64,000 bases of DNA, taken from contig NC_073745.1 in assembly GCF_029784135.1 (NCBI RefSeq), positions 310,262,258-310,326,257 of the forward strand, read 5' to 3'. The notes beneath the pieces were generated by a model. The model saw nothing but the letters and a program-made list of their open reading frames with translations, was not told the origin of the DNA and did not search any database. This DNA comes from Toxorhynchites rutilus septentrionalis. Its lineage: Eukaryota; Arthropoda; Insecta; Diptera; Culicidae. The position numbers and the translations under genes were made by a program. Positions within the stretch are counted from its first letter, which is position 1; every line of letters begins with the position of its first letter. Positions 22,358-34,352 of this stretch are shown one piece after another.

Positions 22358-24299
22358 ACATGAGCCTCCACATGTGTCGTCAATTTCGACCAATCAGAAG
22401 TACGTATTTCCGTTAGGAAAGGGGTTGAGAAATCGATTGACGCAAAAATGTCATCAATCCATCATGAAATTACTAAGCAATAAGCGTTTGAAATTGGACA
22501 ATTTTCACGATGTGCTCGATCTCCGGTTTTGAATTTTTACCCCAACATGTTCCCGATAGACGTAATCCTACGTCAAAACGTAAGCTCTCTTAAGTATTAA
22601 AGGTAGTCCACCATGCGGCCTCTCTAATATAAATGAATAACATTCCGCCTCCATCATTTGAACAAAATCTTCTATTTTCGATACCACGATAACTTAGTTT
22701 AAAACTCACAAATATTAGAGCGCCTTGGCATACGACACTGTATCTCTGGAAAATACCGACAGAATACACAACTAACAGCGGCAAAGAATTTCCCCCGTTC
22801 GCCGTTGAGGAAGCTTTCGTGAAACGGAAGAAAATTTTCTCAGGAAAGCTTTTCAAGAAGCTTGCCGCTTGAAATATTTCACGGCGGCATATTTTCAACC
22901 TGTCAAAGCGGTTGGCAACGAATGTGAAGCAACCCAAGAATGTACATTAAGGCGTACTTGTTCCATCACATCAGGCAGCTAAGCACGGTTTACGCTAATG
23001 CGAACGTTACTTTCTCTGAACTCATCGAAGGGAAGTCCCACAAGTATTAACCACAAGTTTTTTCCGCTGCCAGCCGTATGTACACTTGTCCTGTTGTTGA
23101 TTGATTACCAAGTATAGCCGGAAATAGATGGAAGCGGTCAAGTAAACAACGGTCCAAATGTGGGAAAATGGGAGAATCATACATAGAATGAACGCCGGAC
23201 AATTGACTGTAACTTGAAACCGTTTGAGAAGCGACCTTTTATATGGCTTCCCAAACTGTAAGTAAATTGATTAGATCATAGTTTTCGAGACAAACAAAGA
23301 AAAAACATTGGGAAAGGGAACTTTCATCAGTTTTCTTTCTGCTTTCATGGCAAATTAAATAACAATATCGTTGGAATCGGATTTTTCGACATTGTTATAA
23401 CATTTTAAAAACTCAATCATACAGAAATCATATTGAACTGGACAAACCACAACCACGACACTCATTTCCGCCTGCATTACAGTAATAATCCACGACACGC
23501 TGGACTTCTGTACGGGCGGGCGGCGGGAAAAAGCTCACAATATCAAACTACACTTAATCCTTTCTAGCCGCTCCTTTTTCCGCTCTCTTTTCGAAAAAAG
23601 TGATCGGCAAGTGAGTGAGATTGCCACGTTGGATTTCTGCTTGCTCTCCACACTTCCGTTTCACTTTCATTAGGATAATGAACGGAGTATCATCATCACG
23701 CTATCTGTATTCCAAGGGATTGGCCACCCATTCGCCACCCCCAACACAGTTCGAACAGAGTCGGATAAATGGAACGACAGACAAGTCACTTCGGAAGCTT
23801 TGAGTGAAATTATGCGATGGTTGTGGGCTAGCAAAAAAGGGAAAATAAGCCATAGTTGAAGTATAGGAAGAAATAAACTCATTTTTTTTACAGTCGATTT
23901 ACGGGTGGGAACTTAGTATTTGCCACAAAATGCCATAGCAAAGTTGACTCCTTCTCGTGTATGCTCCGAAGCTCAAGTCGAATATATGGGTGGTGGATTC
24001 GTTTCGCTTTCATTTTAGAGAAAGTCAAATACCCTAATGGATCTGGATTATGTGAGCGAAGAATAGCGAAAGGCTAACCAGCAATTTTTCCCAGTGCCAC
24101 ATACATACATGAGTTTTTAGATAAATGCGTAGTAGCCAAATGTGGTATCAAATGCTATCGTTAGATTGAATATTGAGTCGTACCTTTTAAGTTTATAAAG
24201 TATAAGTCTTTTGACAACATACCAGGTGTATGCGAATGAAACCGGAATTCACCCATTTACCAAGCCGGAATCCATTGAATTACATACTTATGTTAAAAA
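22358..24299. other. Mostly unique non-coding sequence
   Basis: No gene supported. A GACGTAATCCTACGTC palindrome lies at 22559-22574. The section 22600-23250 is less AT-rich than average. A minus-strand open frame at 22590-22937 has no recognisable domain. Nothing matches the other repeats of the window, so unseen exons or regulatory DNA are possible. Confidence 0.3.
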
Positions 24300-24540
24300 A
24301 ATTAAAGTTATATCAATCGTAATTTTTTGCGTTTTTGATATTTGGCCAAAAAACACCTTTCTCACACAAAAAAAAATTAATTTATCCAGAATCTCTCAGA
24401 CGATCATATTTGATGAAAAGAAATCCTTTTTACTTCACGACACTTATAGTAGCCAACTAAATTTCACCTTAACGTTGAAATATTATTTTTTTCTTAAAAT
24501 AAGTCATATTTGAAACACTTTTTTTTCAAATTGTATATTT
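24300..24540 (-). repeat. Inverted interior fragment of the CAGGTCGG family
   Basis: The reverse strand matches 5380-5460 joined to about 5880-5970: AAATATGACTTATTTTAAG, the block around CACCTTAACGTTGAAA on the plus strand, and ATGATCGTCTGAGAGATTCT-like sequence. The middle of the family is deleted. Confidence 0.65.
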
Positions 24541-24984
24541 TTTCAAATTGTATATTGTAGCATTTAATTTTTACGAATATGTGCGAAAACGTCTCGATGA
24601 TTGGTTTGGCTAAAAAAAACAATGATTGGTTTGGCTAAAAAAACAAAGATTGTTTTTTAACGAGGCATTCATAAATTGCTTGAAAGATGGGATAAGCGTG
24701 AAGCTTAAAATTGTCATTATTTTGATAAAATATGTTGAACCATTATAACAATAAATAAAAAAAACGAAAAATAATGGGAAAATAAAAAAAAATTGGTTTG
24801 GTAGTACATTATTATGTTTTTTCCAGGTTGACCGTTGCTGTGAACACATGCTTCAGGTGCGTGTTTCTCACTAGCATAATGCGCTTATACGATATATTTT
24901 ATTCAAATCTCATGTGGACCGAACAATTTTATGGAAGCATAGAATTTAATGGAATCGTTAAAAGCTGTGTTAAATCTTTGTTAA

Positions 24985-27294
24985 AGGGCCTAGTCAGGTA
25001 AGGGAGTAAAAAGTGCCCTCAAACCATATTAACATCTTCGTCGCCCAGAGCGATTCGGTCGAGTTTCTTGCGGGGCCCAAATGCAACTGTCGGTGCGCTA
25101 GAGAAATAAGCGGACAACGATGATAATGAATTCGGGTTCAATTCAGGACCACTTTTCTGTTGAATCCGAATGAAATCAACTGACTGCTGATTAGAAAACT
25201 TATAAAAATAAGTTTCCAGTCAATTATACAGTGTTGGAAATGATAATAAAAAATGAAATTCAACCGAACGTACCTGCTTTATATACTATATTCGATGGCG
25301 ATGAATAATTACAATTTTATTGGATAATATTCTGTTCAATCGATTGCGAAGATTCTGTGGATATATCATACTGAGAACATATGTCACATTTGTGGGAAAA
25401 TAATCGTCATAAACTACATTTGGCAACTCCGACTTTCCACGTGATTCGTTTTCATTGTTCTTTGCGCTTGGTAGATAAAAATCTAAAAGAAGAAGCAAGT
25501 TTTTTTCTGAGAATGAGAATAATAATTGCGCAACGCGGAGAAACCACTGTTTATTCCAAAAAAACAATATGTCTATTATGCATATCTTTTTAGACACATA
25601 TGTGTTTTTTTCATCCTTAAAAAGTTCACCGGATGGCGTAATAGTAAATCTGAAAGCGAGGAAAGTAGTAACGACAAAATAGTGCGAAGCGTTAGAAGAA
25701 GAGTTTCGAGTATTATCTCATCGAGTTCCGATTAGGATATTGAGGAACTATACCCAAGAGAAGACCTGGACGATATGTTAGAAGCACTTACTATAGACGA
25801 CATAAAGATATTGATTTTTCATCAGTACATTTAAAATGTGATTTTTCACAAAAAAGTATGTTCTAATAGTCAAGCCATTTCGTTTGATACCCATATTGAT
25901 GAATTGAAAAAAATGTCCCATTTTGTGATGGCGGTCATTTTGGATTTACATTTTTCATAAATAACTGTGTTCTACTAGGTAAGCCCTTTCATTTGATACC
26001 CATATTGTTATGGTTTTGATAAAATATGTATTCCGCCGTTTTGTAGCGGCCGCCATCTTGGATTTTCAAGATCATAGAATACGCCGTCTTATAACGACAG
26101 CAGAGATAAAGGCGTGCTCCAAATTTCAGATCAATCGGTCAGCAGCTATTGATTTGGGACAATCCTGTAGATAAACATACAAACATATTTACAGTAGGTA
26201 ATGCTAAATAAAACCGTTTAAAAGTATAGTATAAAAACTATATTTTTATGTTTTTGATTTTTTTATTATTCTTCATAACCCATATTTACATTTAAGTGCC
26301 CATTCTATCAAATTCCGTTTAAAAATCCTATTTAAATTGAACGAGAAAAGTGTCACCAAGATCTGGGTGGCGGGGCGATCAAGGTGTTAAATAAGAAATT
26401 TTGGCGGTTTTTGAACCCGTATGTGGTTTAACAAACGTACTTTTTCGTTTCTTTCACGCCATCCTCAAAAGCTTCGAGATAAAAATTTGAAAGAAATACT
26501 GAATGTGCATCTTAATGCGGTGTATCAAGTAAAAATTATAAATTTCAAAAATTTAAGTACTAAAAAATATTGAGATTTTGATTTTTTTTGGGATTTATTT
26601 AATTTTTTTATTTATTTTCTTCTTGAAATTTCAAGAGGATTGCGCGAAAAAAAAACTTTTTTGGCCTTTGGGCATTTTTAATTTATTTTTAATCTGGAGG
26701 CCCAGTACTGCTCTAATATTCATTTTAAATTTTGTTTTTTATATGTCTAAATTTTGTCGGTATATTTAGAGCATTGCGCTGTACAAAGATTTTTTTCTCG
26801 TATCTTAAAATATATGAGATTATCTTTACATTGGATTCAGATGGTTTACCAAATTCATAGGAGTCAGCAGTACGATAGAGCTCTGTGAGAAAAAATAAAG
26901 TCCTTGTGGACAGACCCTTCGGATTAATGAGAAGGACAATTAAAAAAATCCAAATTATTATAATTTTTTTTTAAATTTTAATCTTACAATTGAAAATCAC
27001 GAATACAATAAAATAATCGATTTCAGGAAAATAAAAATAATAATGCAGACGATGAAGAAAATTATTTTTGTGTCTCGCAATGCTCCTCAAAATTCATGAA
27101 AAAATTACACCACATGTAAATAAAAACAACGAAAAGGTCCATTTTTCACCATAGATCCTATGTTGTACCCTATAAGAATTCAAATATATGGTACTACTGC
27201 CAAAATGTTTTATAAAGTACCCTATACAATATTTTCCATACCGCTGGTGATTTGGTTTCGGGGCATTTTTTACTCCCTTACCGAGCCAGACCCT
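24985..27294. mobile_element. TTAA-flanked inverted-repeat element, about 2.3 kb, possible piggyBac-like
   Basis: TTAA occurs at 24981-24984 and 27295-27298. The left end AGGGCCTAGTCAGGTAAGGG is matched inversely on the right by CCCTTACCGAGCCAGACCCT, and similarity continues for about 50 bp. An acidic-basic stretch at 25640-25735 (KSESEESSNDKIVRSV then RRRVSSIISSSSD) resembles the charged N-termini of piggyBac-type proteins, but no catalytic domain was seen. The interior also holds an inverted copy of the YY1-motif minisatellite (25860-26130) and inverted terminal-region sequence (26390-26560), so it is a composite. Confidence 0.6.
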
Positions 27295-27298
27295 TTAA

Positions 27299-30004
27299 AA
27301 ATATAACAAAAATATTTTTTGTACCGCGCAACACTGAAAAAGCGCTGAAGAAAAACACACATATTTAGAAAAACCGTAGGAACACACTTAACTATGAATT
27401 AGAGTAGTACCGAATCTCTAAATACAAAACTTTTTTTTCAAGATTTAAATTTTTTTAGGATAATTTTTCGTGATACACCGTAGTAAGATGCATATTCAGT
27501 ATTTTTTTCAAATTTTTATCTCCAAGCTTTTAAGGATGGCGTGAAATAAACGAAAATATACGTTTTTCACTATAGATCCTATGTTAAGCCACATAGGGGT
27601 TCATATAAAACCGCCAAAATTTCTTATTTAATATCCTATACAATATTTATCATACAGCTAGTGATTTGGTTTGGGGGCACCTTTTACTCTCTTACCCGGC
27701 CAGGCCCTTTGTTTTTTTTTCTCAAAAACGTTGATATATGAATATTCCATACAACTACCAATAAGTCTCCTATGCATTGGAAGAAGGGCACTCTTACTTT
27801 TGGTAATTTTTATGAGAATTGAAATAATACGTTTCTGAAAAAAAAATTAAATTTTTAAAATATTTTCTTTCATTTTACATGTAAAAAATTATGAAAATTC
27901 GAACAATTTCCTACATTTAATTCTTCATTCTTTTTGTGGACATTTTAGTCAAAGAATGGAATGTAGGAAATTATTTCGGTCTTCATTAAAAATTATCAAA
28001 TAATTTCTTGGAAAAAAATTTCTTTGAAAAAAAAATTTTGAAAATTTAAATTCATTTTTCTCGAGAACATATGTTTTTAAAATTCTGAAAGAATTAGATA
28101 TAAATAGTCCTTGAAATTTCCAACAAGTTTTCCATACATCGGATGATGGGAACATTTACTATAAAAATGTTTTTCGAGCAACAGCTTTTTCACGTTTTTC
28201 TTTGAAAAAATGCTATTAATGTTCAATTCGTTACATTTTGATGTATAAATTATCGAATTTTACATGCTCTGATAACTTTTCTCTATTTAGAAGCATGCCA
28301 AGAACATGTCAAACGTGAGGTTTTACACACAAAAATGTTACGAGTAAAACATTATTTTTTCAGGAGTCTTCATATAAAAATTACTTATATTCCAAAAACT
28401 ATAAAAGATAGAAAGATTATGTCTTCGACAAAAGTTCATATTTTAATAAGATCTAAAACTTTGTCGAATACACTATGTCGCTATCTTGACTTAAACAAAA
28501 TTAGGATTAGTTGTATTTTTTCCAAAGAAAACATGAAAAAGTTGTTGTTAGAAAAACTTTTTCCCTGTAAAAGTGCCCATCTGCCGATGTATGGACGAAT
28601 TGTAAGGGCTATTCATATATAAATTTTTGGGAATTTAAAAAAAAAAATACATTTTTGAGAAAAAATAATTTTAAATTTTAAAATAACTTTTTTTTCAGCT
28701 AAATCTTTTTCCACAAAATGTTTGGTATTTTTTAGTACAAATTTAAATAATTTCCTACATTCCATCCTTTGAGAAGAATTTTGTAGGTATCATTGTTTTT
28801 AAATTATAATTTTTTGTAAAAAATTAAGAAAATTTTTTTGGCTTTTTTCAAAAAGTAGTCTAATTCTTTTTCGAATATTTCAAGTATGCAAAGTTGCTTA
28901 AATGACCCATGTCTTTACACCCACAACGTTTCACTGCTATCTGAGATGGTGTTGCGAACTCCTAAGACTAGTTGGCATGAAATTCGTTTATAGTGACTTT
29001 CAAACACATTTCGGCTAGTTCGTCACTCTTACTTTCATTTTTGGAAGAATGTCGGGAATTGAACTTGTGATCTATGCGTGAGAGGTATGGATGTTACCAC
29101 TACGTCGGATCGTCTCCAAACGGTCAAAGAACGACTTGGTATTTTTGGTACAATTTCCTACATTCCATTCTCTGACAAGAATTTTGAAGGTATCATGGTT
29201 TTTAAGTTATAAATTTTTGTAAAAAAAATTAGAAAAATTTTGGCTTTTTCCAAAAAGTAGTCTAGTTCTTTTTCGAATATTTCAAGTATACAAAGTTGCT
29301 CAAATGACCCATGTCTTTACACCCATAATAATATTAAAAAAAAAAATTTTGGTCCTTTCCGAAAAGTATCCTAATTCTTTTTTGGAGTTTTCAAGTATGC
29401 AAAGTTGTTCAAATGACCAATGTCTTTACACCCACAACGTTTCACTGCTATCTGAGAAGTCCGGATTCGTCCATTGGAACTGTGTACGTTATATCGAGGT
29501 TACGTTATAACGAAAATTCCCTGTACACATATTTAAATATGAACTAAACCTGTAATGGCTCTCAAAATTATACAAAAAATCAAAATTTAGAAACATTTTT
29601 TTGTACCGCGCAACACTGTTAAGATTCTCAAAAAATCACAAATATCTAAAAAAGGTGCAGAGTCCAATTAAAATACGAATTAGAGTAGAAGTGAATCTCT
29701 CAATCTCCCCGAAAAATATCCATATTTAAAAAAAAAATTACTACTTAAATGTTTGATGAATTTTTTTTTGATCATATTTCTTGATACACCATTATAAAAT
29801 AGATTTTTAGAATTTTTTTCAAATTTTTATCTGGAAGCTACCGAGAATGGCGTGCAAAAAATTGAAAAGTACGTTTTTTACCATAGATCCTTTGTTGAAC
29901 CATCAAAAAATAGTCAATTTCTTATTGAGTAACCTACACAATATTTTCTATAGAGCGGGTGATTTGGTTTGGGCACTTTTTACTTCCATACCCGGCCAGG
30001 CCCT
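27299..30004 (+). repeat. Cluster of dispersed repeats including two more right ends of the 24985 family
   Basis: Right-end sequences ending CCCGGCCAGGCCCT occur at 27717 and 30004, each preceded by about 400 bp similar to one another (TTTTTGTACCGCGCAACACTG, AATTAGAGTAG, GATACACC, ATAGATCCTATGTT). Between them lie AT-rich repeats with AATTTCCTACATTCCAT (about 27905, 28745, 29150). A repeat with AAGTATGCAAAGTTG and CACCCACAACGTTTCACTGC recurs at 28880, 29290 and 29395. The block 28290-28620 matches 57450-57800. No gene. Confidence 0.6.
28975..29117 (-). mobile_element. tRNA-derived SINE, second family
   Basis: On the minus strand an A-box-like GACGTAGTGGTAACATCC (about 29090-29107) is followed by a B-box-like AGTTCAATTCCC (29054-29065). 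After them comes a tRNA-unrelated tail through GTAAGAGTGACGAACTAG. Pol III type II promoter spacing is respected. There is no folded tRNA gene because the acceptor stems do not pair. Confidence 0.6.
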
Positions 30005-32035
30005 TTCCAACTAATCCATTTACAATTTATCGAGCGATGCCCTTTCTACCGACTGGACGGAATGTTACTGCTAAAAATCAATATCCTATTGTTTCGCATG
30101 AATTCCGCCATGAAAAGCAAAGCCACAAAAAGTCCAAACAAAACGATCCATTCCAGTGAACAAACGGAACCGGAAGGATTACGACCGGTACAGATGGAAG
30201 ACACACACATAGAGAGAGAAACAGCGCGATTCAAGGTCACCGATAAGAAGATCGGAGTATCGGAGCAGCAGACTGCGCGTCTTCTCGGGCCTATTTTTTT
30301 GGGCGCAATAAAAATTCAAATCGGTTGAATACATATTCACGGATTCTCGTTGCTGAGTCGTTTCGGTCCTCCGATGCCGAGAGCGGCAGCAGGAAAACTA
30401 ATTCCGCCCAGCTCGGGCCCACACCAATTTGCACCAGCGGCATTGTTGTTAGTGTTCGGCTCGGATTCGCAACATTTTGGCACACTGTGTGTGACATGAG
30501 ATAAAAAGGGGGAAAAGATAATAGTCGTCTGTTATGACTTGTAGTTCGACATTTAAATGTCATTGAGCTCTTCCTTGCTCGTTCCATATCCAATTGCGTG
30601 TCGGTGGTTCCACTATACGTGATGCTTCCGCCCGCCGGGAACTATCCCTGATTGCGAACCATGTCGTTTGGTGTGTCTGTGTGTGTGTATGTGACTGTGA
30701 ACGATAAGATTCTCGTCGTCGCGAAGGGTCGCACAGTCAAGGGATGGGGAGGGGAATTGAAAAGTCGTTTGAAAAAGCAGAGGCCTCACTTTTGGCGCAA
30801 TCCAGCATTGTCGTGGCGCGAGCCATTCGAGTTTATAGTGCTTCACAAGTGTCACTGGAACCGGAACACGATGGTCGTTTCCCATCTTTTAATTAATTTA
30901 ATTGCACAGCACCTACACGGCTGCTGATGCCGCGGTTTGAATCCTCGCATAGTGGGTTAATATGATTGAAGTGCGGGTAGAACGACCGTGTTCATCTGCA
31001 TCAGAACATTTGCTGGCGCTGCGGATATTTCATAATCATTCCGGCGCACACACAGCAGACTGGTTTTTGTGGTTATCATCAGAGCTAAGCGACAATTTAA
31101 GCTTCTTTATAGCTGATTGCTTACCAAAATAGTAACATGAAACCCGGGCATTACCATAGTACAAGCCACTGCTGGCGGCGAACCCAGTTCGGTTGCGTCT
31201 ATACCAGAGTGACACAGTGTCACTTCGCGTTAATGTGACAACTATTATTGTTGCCGGCGAAGCTTCTTCTAGCTAGCCTTCCGAACGGGGTTTGGACGGC
31301 TCATGTCGAGTGCAAATAAAAGTACGCTCGCAATTAATAACACAACCCATTTATCTTCGGACGGAATCGAAGCTCAAAGCGGGGACCGATCAAGCGAACG
31401 ATGCGATAAATAGTTGATTTACCTTTTGCCAACACTTGGCGCTTTTGATCCCACCCCGTTTAAGCGACTTGCTATTGCTAATTATTTGAGTTCGGGGGCG
31501 CAGCGGTCGGCCGGTTGGGATCAGCACCGTCGGGTTGGAGGGAGTTATGCCGGCCCTGGTTATACAATCGCTTGGGCAAACGGCAGCATTCATTCATGAC
31601 ACTCTCAGGTGGTTTGAATTTTGATGCTGACCGTTTTTGGCCTGGTCCGGCTTTGGTCTTTGGTTGCGGCCAGCTTTGCTGCAATTGCATTTGAGGGGGT
31701 AATCTCGTGCCGATCCTCTCGAGACTCTGCCGAGGTTGTACACCCTTACGATTATGAGTGGGATAGGGCAAGGAACAAAAATAATGAAAATGAATCGACA
31801 GCAGGTGTGAACCTGTATTAAAGTTCATCATTTTTTTGTATGTTTTCAGGTTTCTCTTGTAAACCGTGGATAAAAACATGTGGATTCATTTTATACATAT
31901 TTTTATCCTATCTGTTTATTTTATTAGGCTCAATTAGCAATTTAGCTGTAACAGAGCCGAATTTATTCATGTACATTTTTATCTAAAGATAATTTTTGTT
32001 GTACACTCTAGTCTAGAGTGGCAGCGAAAATGTTC
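30005..32035. other. GC-richer, mostly unique non-coding stretch
   Basis: Composition is clearly less AT-rich than the flanks and no dispersed repeat from this window is found. A TG microsatellite lies at 30669-30691. Overlapping short open frames on both strands (for example 30613-30885 minus, 30652-30927 plus, 31478-31879 minus) have no domain or signal I recognise. It could contain an untranslated exon, promoter or enhancer of a gene outside the window. Confidence 0.35.
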
Positions 32036-32039
32036 ATGT

Positions 32040-32470
32040 TAAATTTCAAAAACCGACCTTGTACATTTTGTTTATTGACCCATGAAAATGACCTGTGCAA
32101 AGTTTCAGCACAATCGGACATGATTTAGGGGTGCCTCAAAGCGCTCAAAGTTATGATTTTTCGATCCTCGAAAATCTTCCAAAGGAAATTAAAAAAATCT
32201 AATTTTTTTTTCGATTCCAAATGTCTTAAACATGCATGAAACGGCGAGATCAGGTGTCATCTCGAAAAAAAATTTTTGGCCGAAAATCGACCTTTTGGAA
32301 CCTTAGCCTGAGAGGCAAAGAAGGTATGGAAAAAAATAACTATCGAATTGAGAGAACCGACCATGAAAATTTTGTTTCTTGGCCCAAAATGGACCTGTGC
32401 AAAATTTCTGCTCAATCGGACATGATTTAGAGGGTGCCTCAAAGCTCTCAAAGTTTTGATCGTATCGTAC
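32040..32470 (+). repeat. Tandem pair of about 290-bp repeat units
   Basis: Two direct copies of CCTGTGCAAAGTTTCAGCAC / CCTGTGCAAAATTTCTGCTC followed by AATCGGACATGATTTAG and GTGCCTCAAAGC (about 32093-32145 and 32394-32450). Unit spacing is about 300 bp. No coding. Confidence 0.65.
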
Positions 32471-32924
32471 TCTATGTTTCAAACTAACCGGGCAATCAGT
32501 GGAACACAGGTTTGCGTGCGAGAAACCGTAGAGACCGCTTTCGACGGCGGCTCGGCGATGGACTCGTGTTCAATAAATTCGAATACACTTTAAAAATGTG
32601 TTGAAATTGAAAATATAAGATATTCTTTTCTGCGTCAATTTTTATTGAGGCAATGTTTATTGAGAGCCTTAACGACATATTTGCTGGGTGCACACCCCCC
32701 ACATTGCATACTATCATTTATTAAAATTTTCGAGTTGCCGTCACGATGTTTAATCAAATGTTTTGATCTCAAAATAGAAAGAGATTTCCCACGCTGAAAA
32801 AATCTGTACCAAACTATACTTTTTTACGAAAATCTGTACTCTGTACCGTACAGAATATGTACCAAAAGTAATGAAAAAATCTATACCTTTCCAGATAAAT
32901 CTATACGTGTGGCCACACTGTTCC

Positions 32925-34190
32925 GGGGATCTGGGAGGGCACAAAATATTATCGAGAAAATCAGCGAAATTCTCCCGACACCACGCTTGGATGATATACG
33001 CCGTGTGGGCCATTACACCGACCTGTTGAAAGACGTGATGATCCTTCTCTTAGAGGATTCGTAGTACCGGGGCCACAACCTTCTTCAGAACCTTGGTCTT
33101 ATAGTACGCGGCGTTGATTTTCACGTTTTTTTTTCTATAAACACCAGTGGGAGCTTCCCACACCTGGATACGGCCCCCAAACCAACACCGATGCGGCGCT
33201 CTGGAACTGCGACATGCCGACCGTTGGCCGCGAACCGACGGGGGATGCTGGCTAATGTGGGTGACCACAGCCGATCGTTTTGGACATTGTGTGCCTGTTG
33301 GGAGACAAAGAGTTTCTCATCAGAAAACACGAACTCCTGGCCTGCGTGCCGCGAAAGGATCAGTTTGGCTCTGAACAGTCTCTTCTTCGTTGTAGCCTTC
33401 GTTACCCCGTGAACCTTGCGTTTCTTGTACGACGTGGGAAGTCCAGATCGACATATCCAGGTCAGTTGCTATCAGTCTTCATAAAACATTCGCTGCGCTG
33501 CGCTTGAGTTCACGTATGCTCGTTTGGTACGGAGTGCACAAAATTCACAAACAAGACAGCGCCGAATGAACACAGCGCAGAATTCAGATACTGAACATCG
33601 CTTCTCACTTGTGTGATGTGCGCCTCATTTCACGCACATACACACACACACACACACACACATCAAATCTATCGTTCGCTTTGTCTTCGCTCGTTCTAAG
33701 CAATGCATGAAAACAACAGTGCGCATCCATACCAACCGTATGCGGTTGTGTGAAGAAAAATAACTCAATAGAGAAGGCAAACCAGATTCAAGCGCAGTAT
33801 AAAACAGGTATAGAATTACATTTGATCTGTGTAACGGAGCGTGCTCATTCGTCAGAGCGCATGCATTTGCATTGAGTGAGAGCTCAACTGAGTACAAAAA
33901 ATTTGTTACACATCGGCACCGCGTTGCATTCTGAATACTGGCTGCGGCCTTCCGGATCGAGCGGTTCATCTATTCGACGAAATCGCCACTTTGATGGCTG
34001 CTGGCATCCTCGTCGTATGCGACCGCCCGGATCTCGCACGGTCCTTGGCCGAGCCCGTCTCCCGGTACCGACAGATTGTGGTATAGATGAAATACCGCTT
34101 CACCCCGTGGTATTTCAACCGCCAGAATATGTCGTCGGGTTGCTCATCTCTCGCAAACAACTTTACTACTAGGTCGCGGTACTCCGTCAT
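32925..34190 (-). pseudogene. Tc1/mariner-superfamily transposase, broken and interrupted
   Basis: The ATG at 34190 opens MTEYRDLVVKLFARDEQ, a helix-turn-helix DNA-binding region running to SAKDRARSGR. After a one-base shift, NRSIRKAAASIQNAT (33966-33910) continues it. The catalytic half resumes at about 33453 (LPTSYKKRKVHGVTKATTKK) and includes VFSDEKLFV with the first Asp, NDRLWSPT and GKLPLVFIEK. The second motif reads FQQVGV, where an Asp is expected after QQ, so the active site is mutated. The SPDLNPLD-type third motif is lost where unrelated sequence begins near 32925. The gap 33466-33905 is an insertion. Non-functional. Element ends were not found. Confidence 0.8.
33466..33905. mobile_element. 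Unidentified insertion of about 440 bp inside the transposase, possible solo LTR
   Basis: The sequence splits the transposase between its DNA-binding and catalytic halves and matches neither. It contains a CA microsatellite (33640-33662), a TATA-like CAGTATAAAACAGG at 33795-33808 on the plus strand, and many GCGCTG/GAGCGC words. A size near 440 bp with a TATA box would suit a solo LTR, but clear TG...CA termini and a target duplication could not be fixed. Confidence 0.35.
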
Positions 34191-34352
34191 CGTGCGCGGT
34201 AAACAAACAACAAATGACAGCAAGTCGACACAGTGCGAGTCGGTTAGTCTATATATGAGACTAAAGGTGACACTAATACCACTACACAGAATGCACATGG
34301 TGCGCATCTACCCAACAATGAAAAGTTGTATTCGAGCTTATTGAACACTCTA

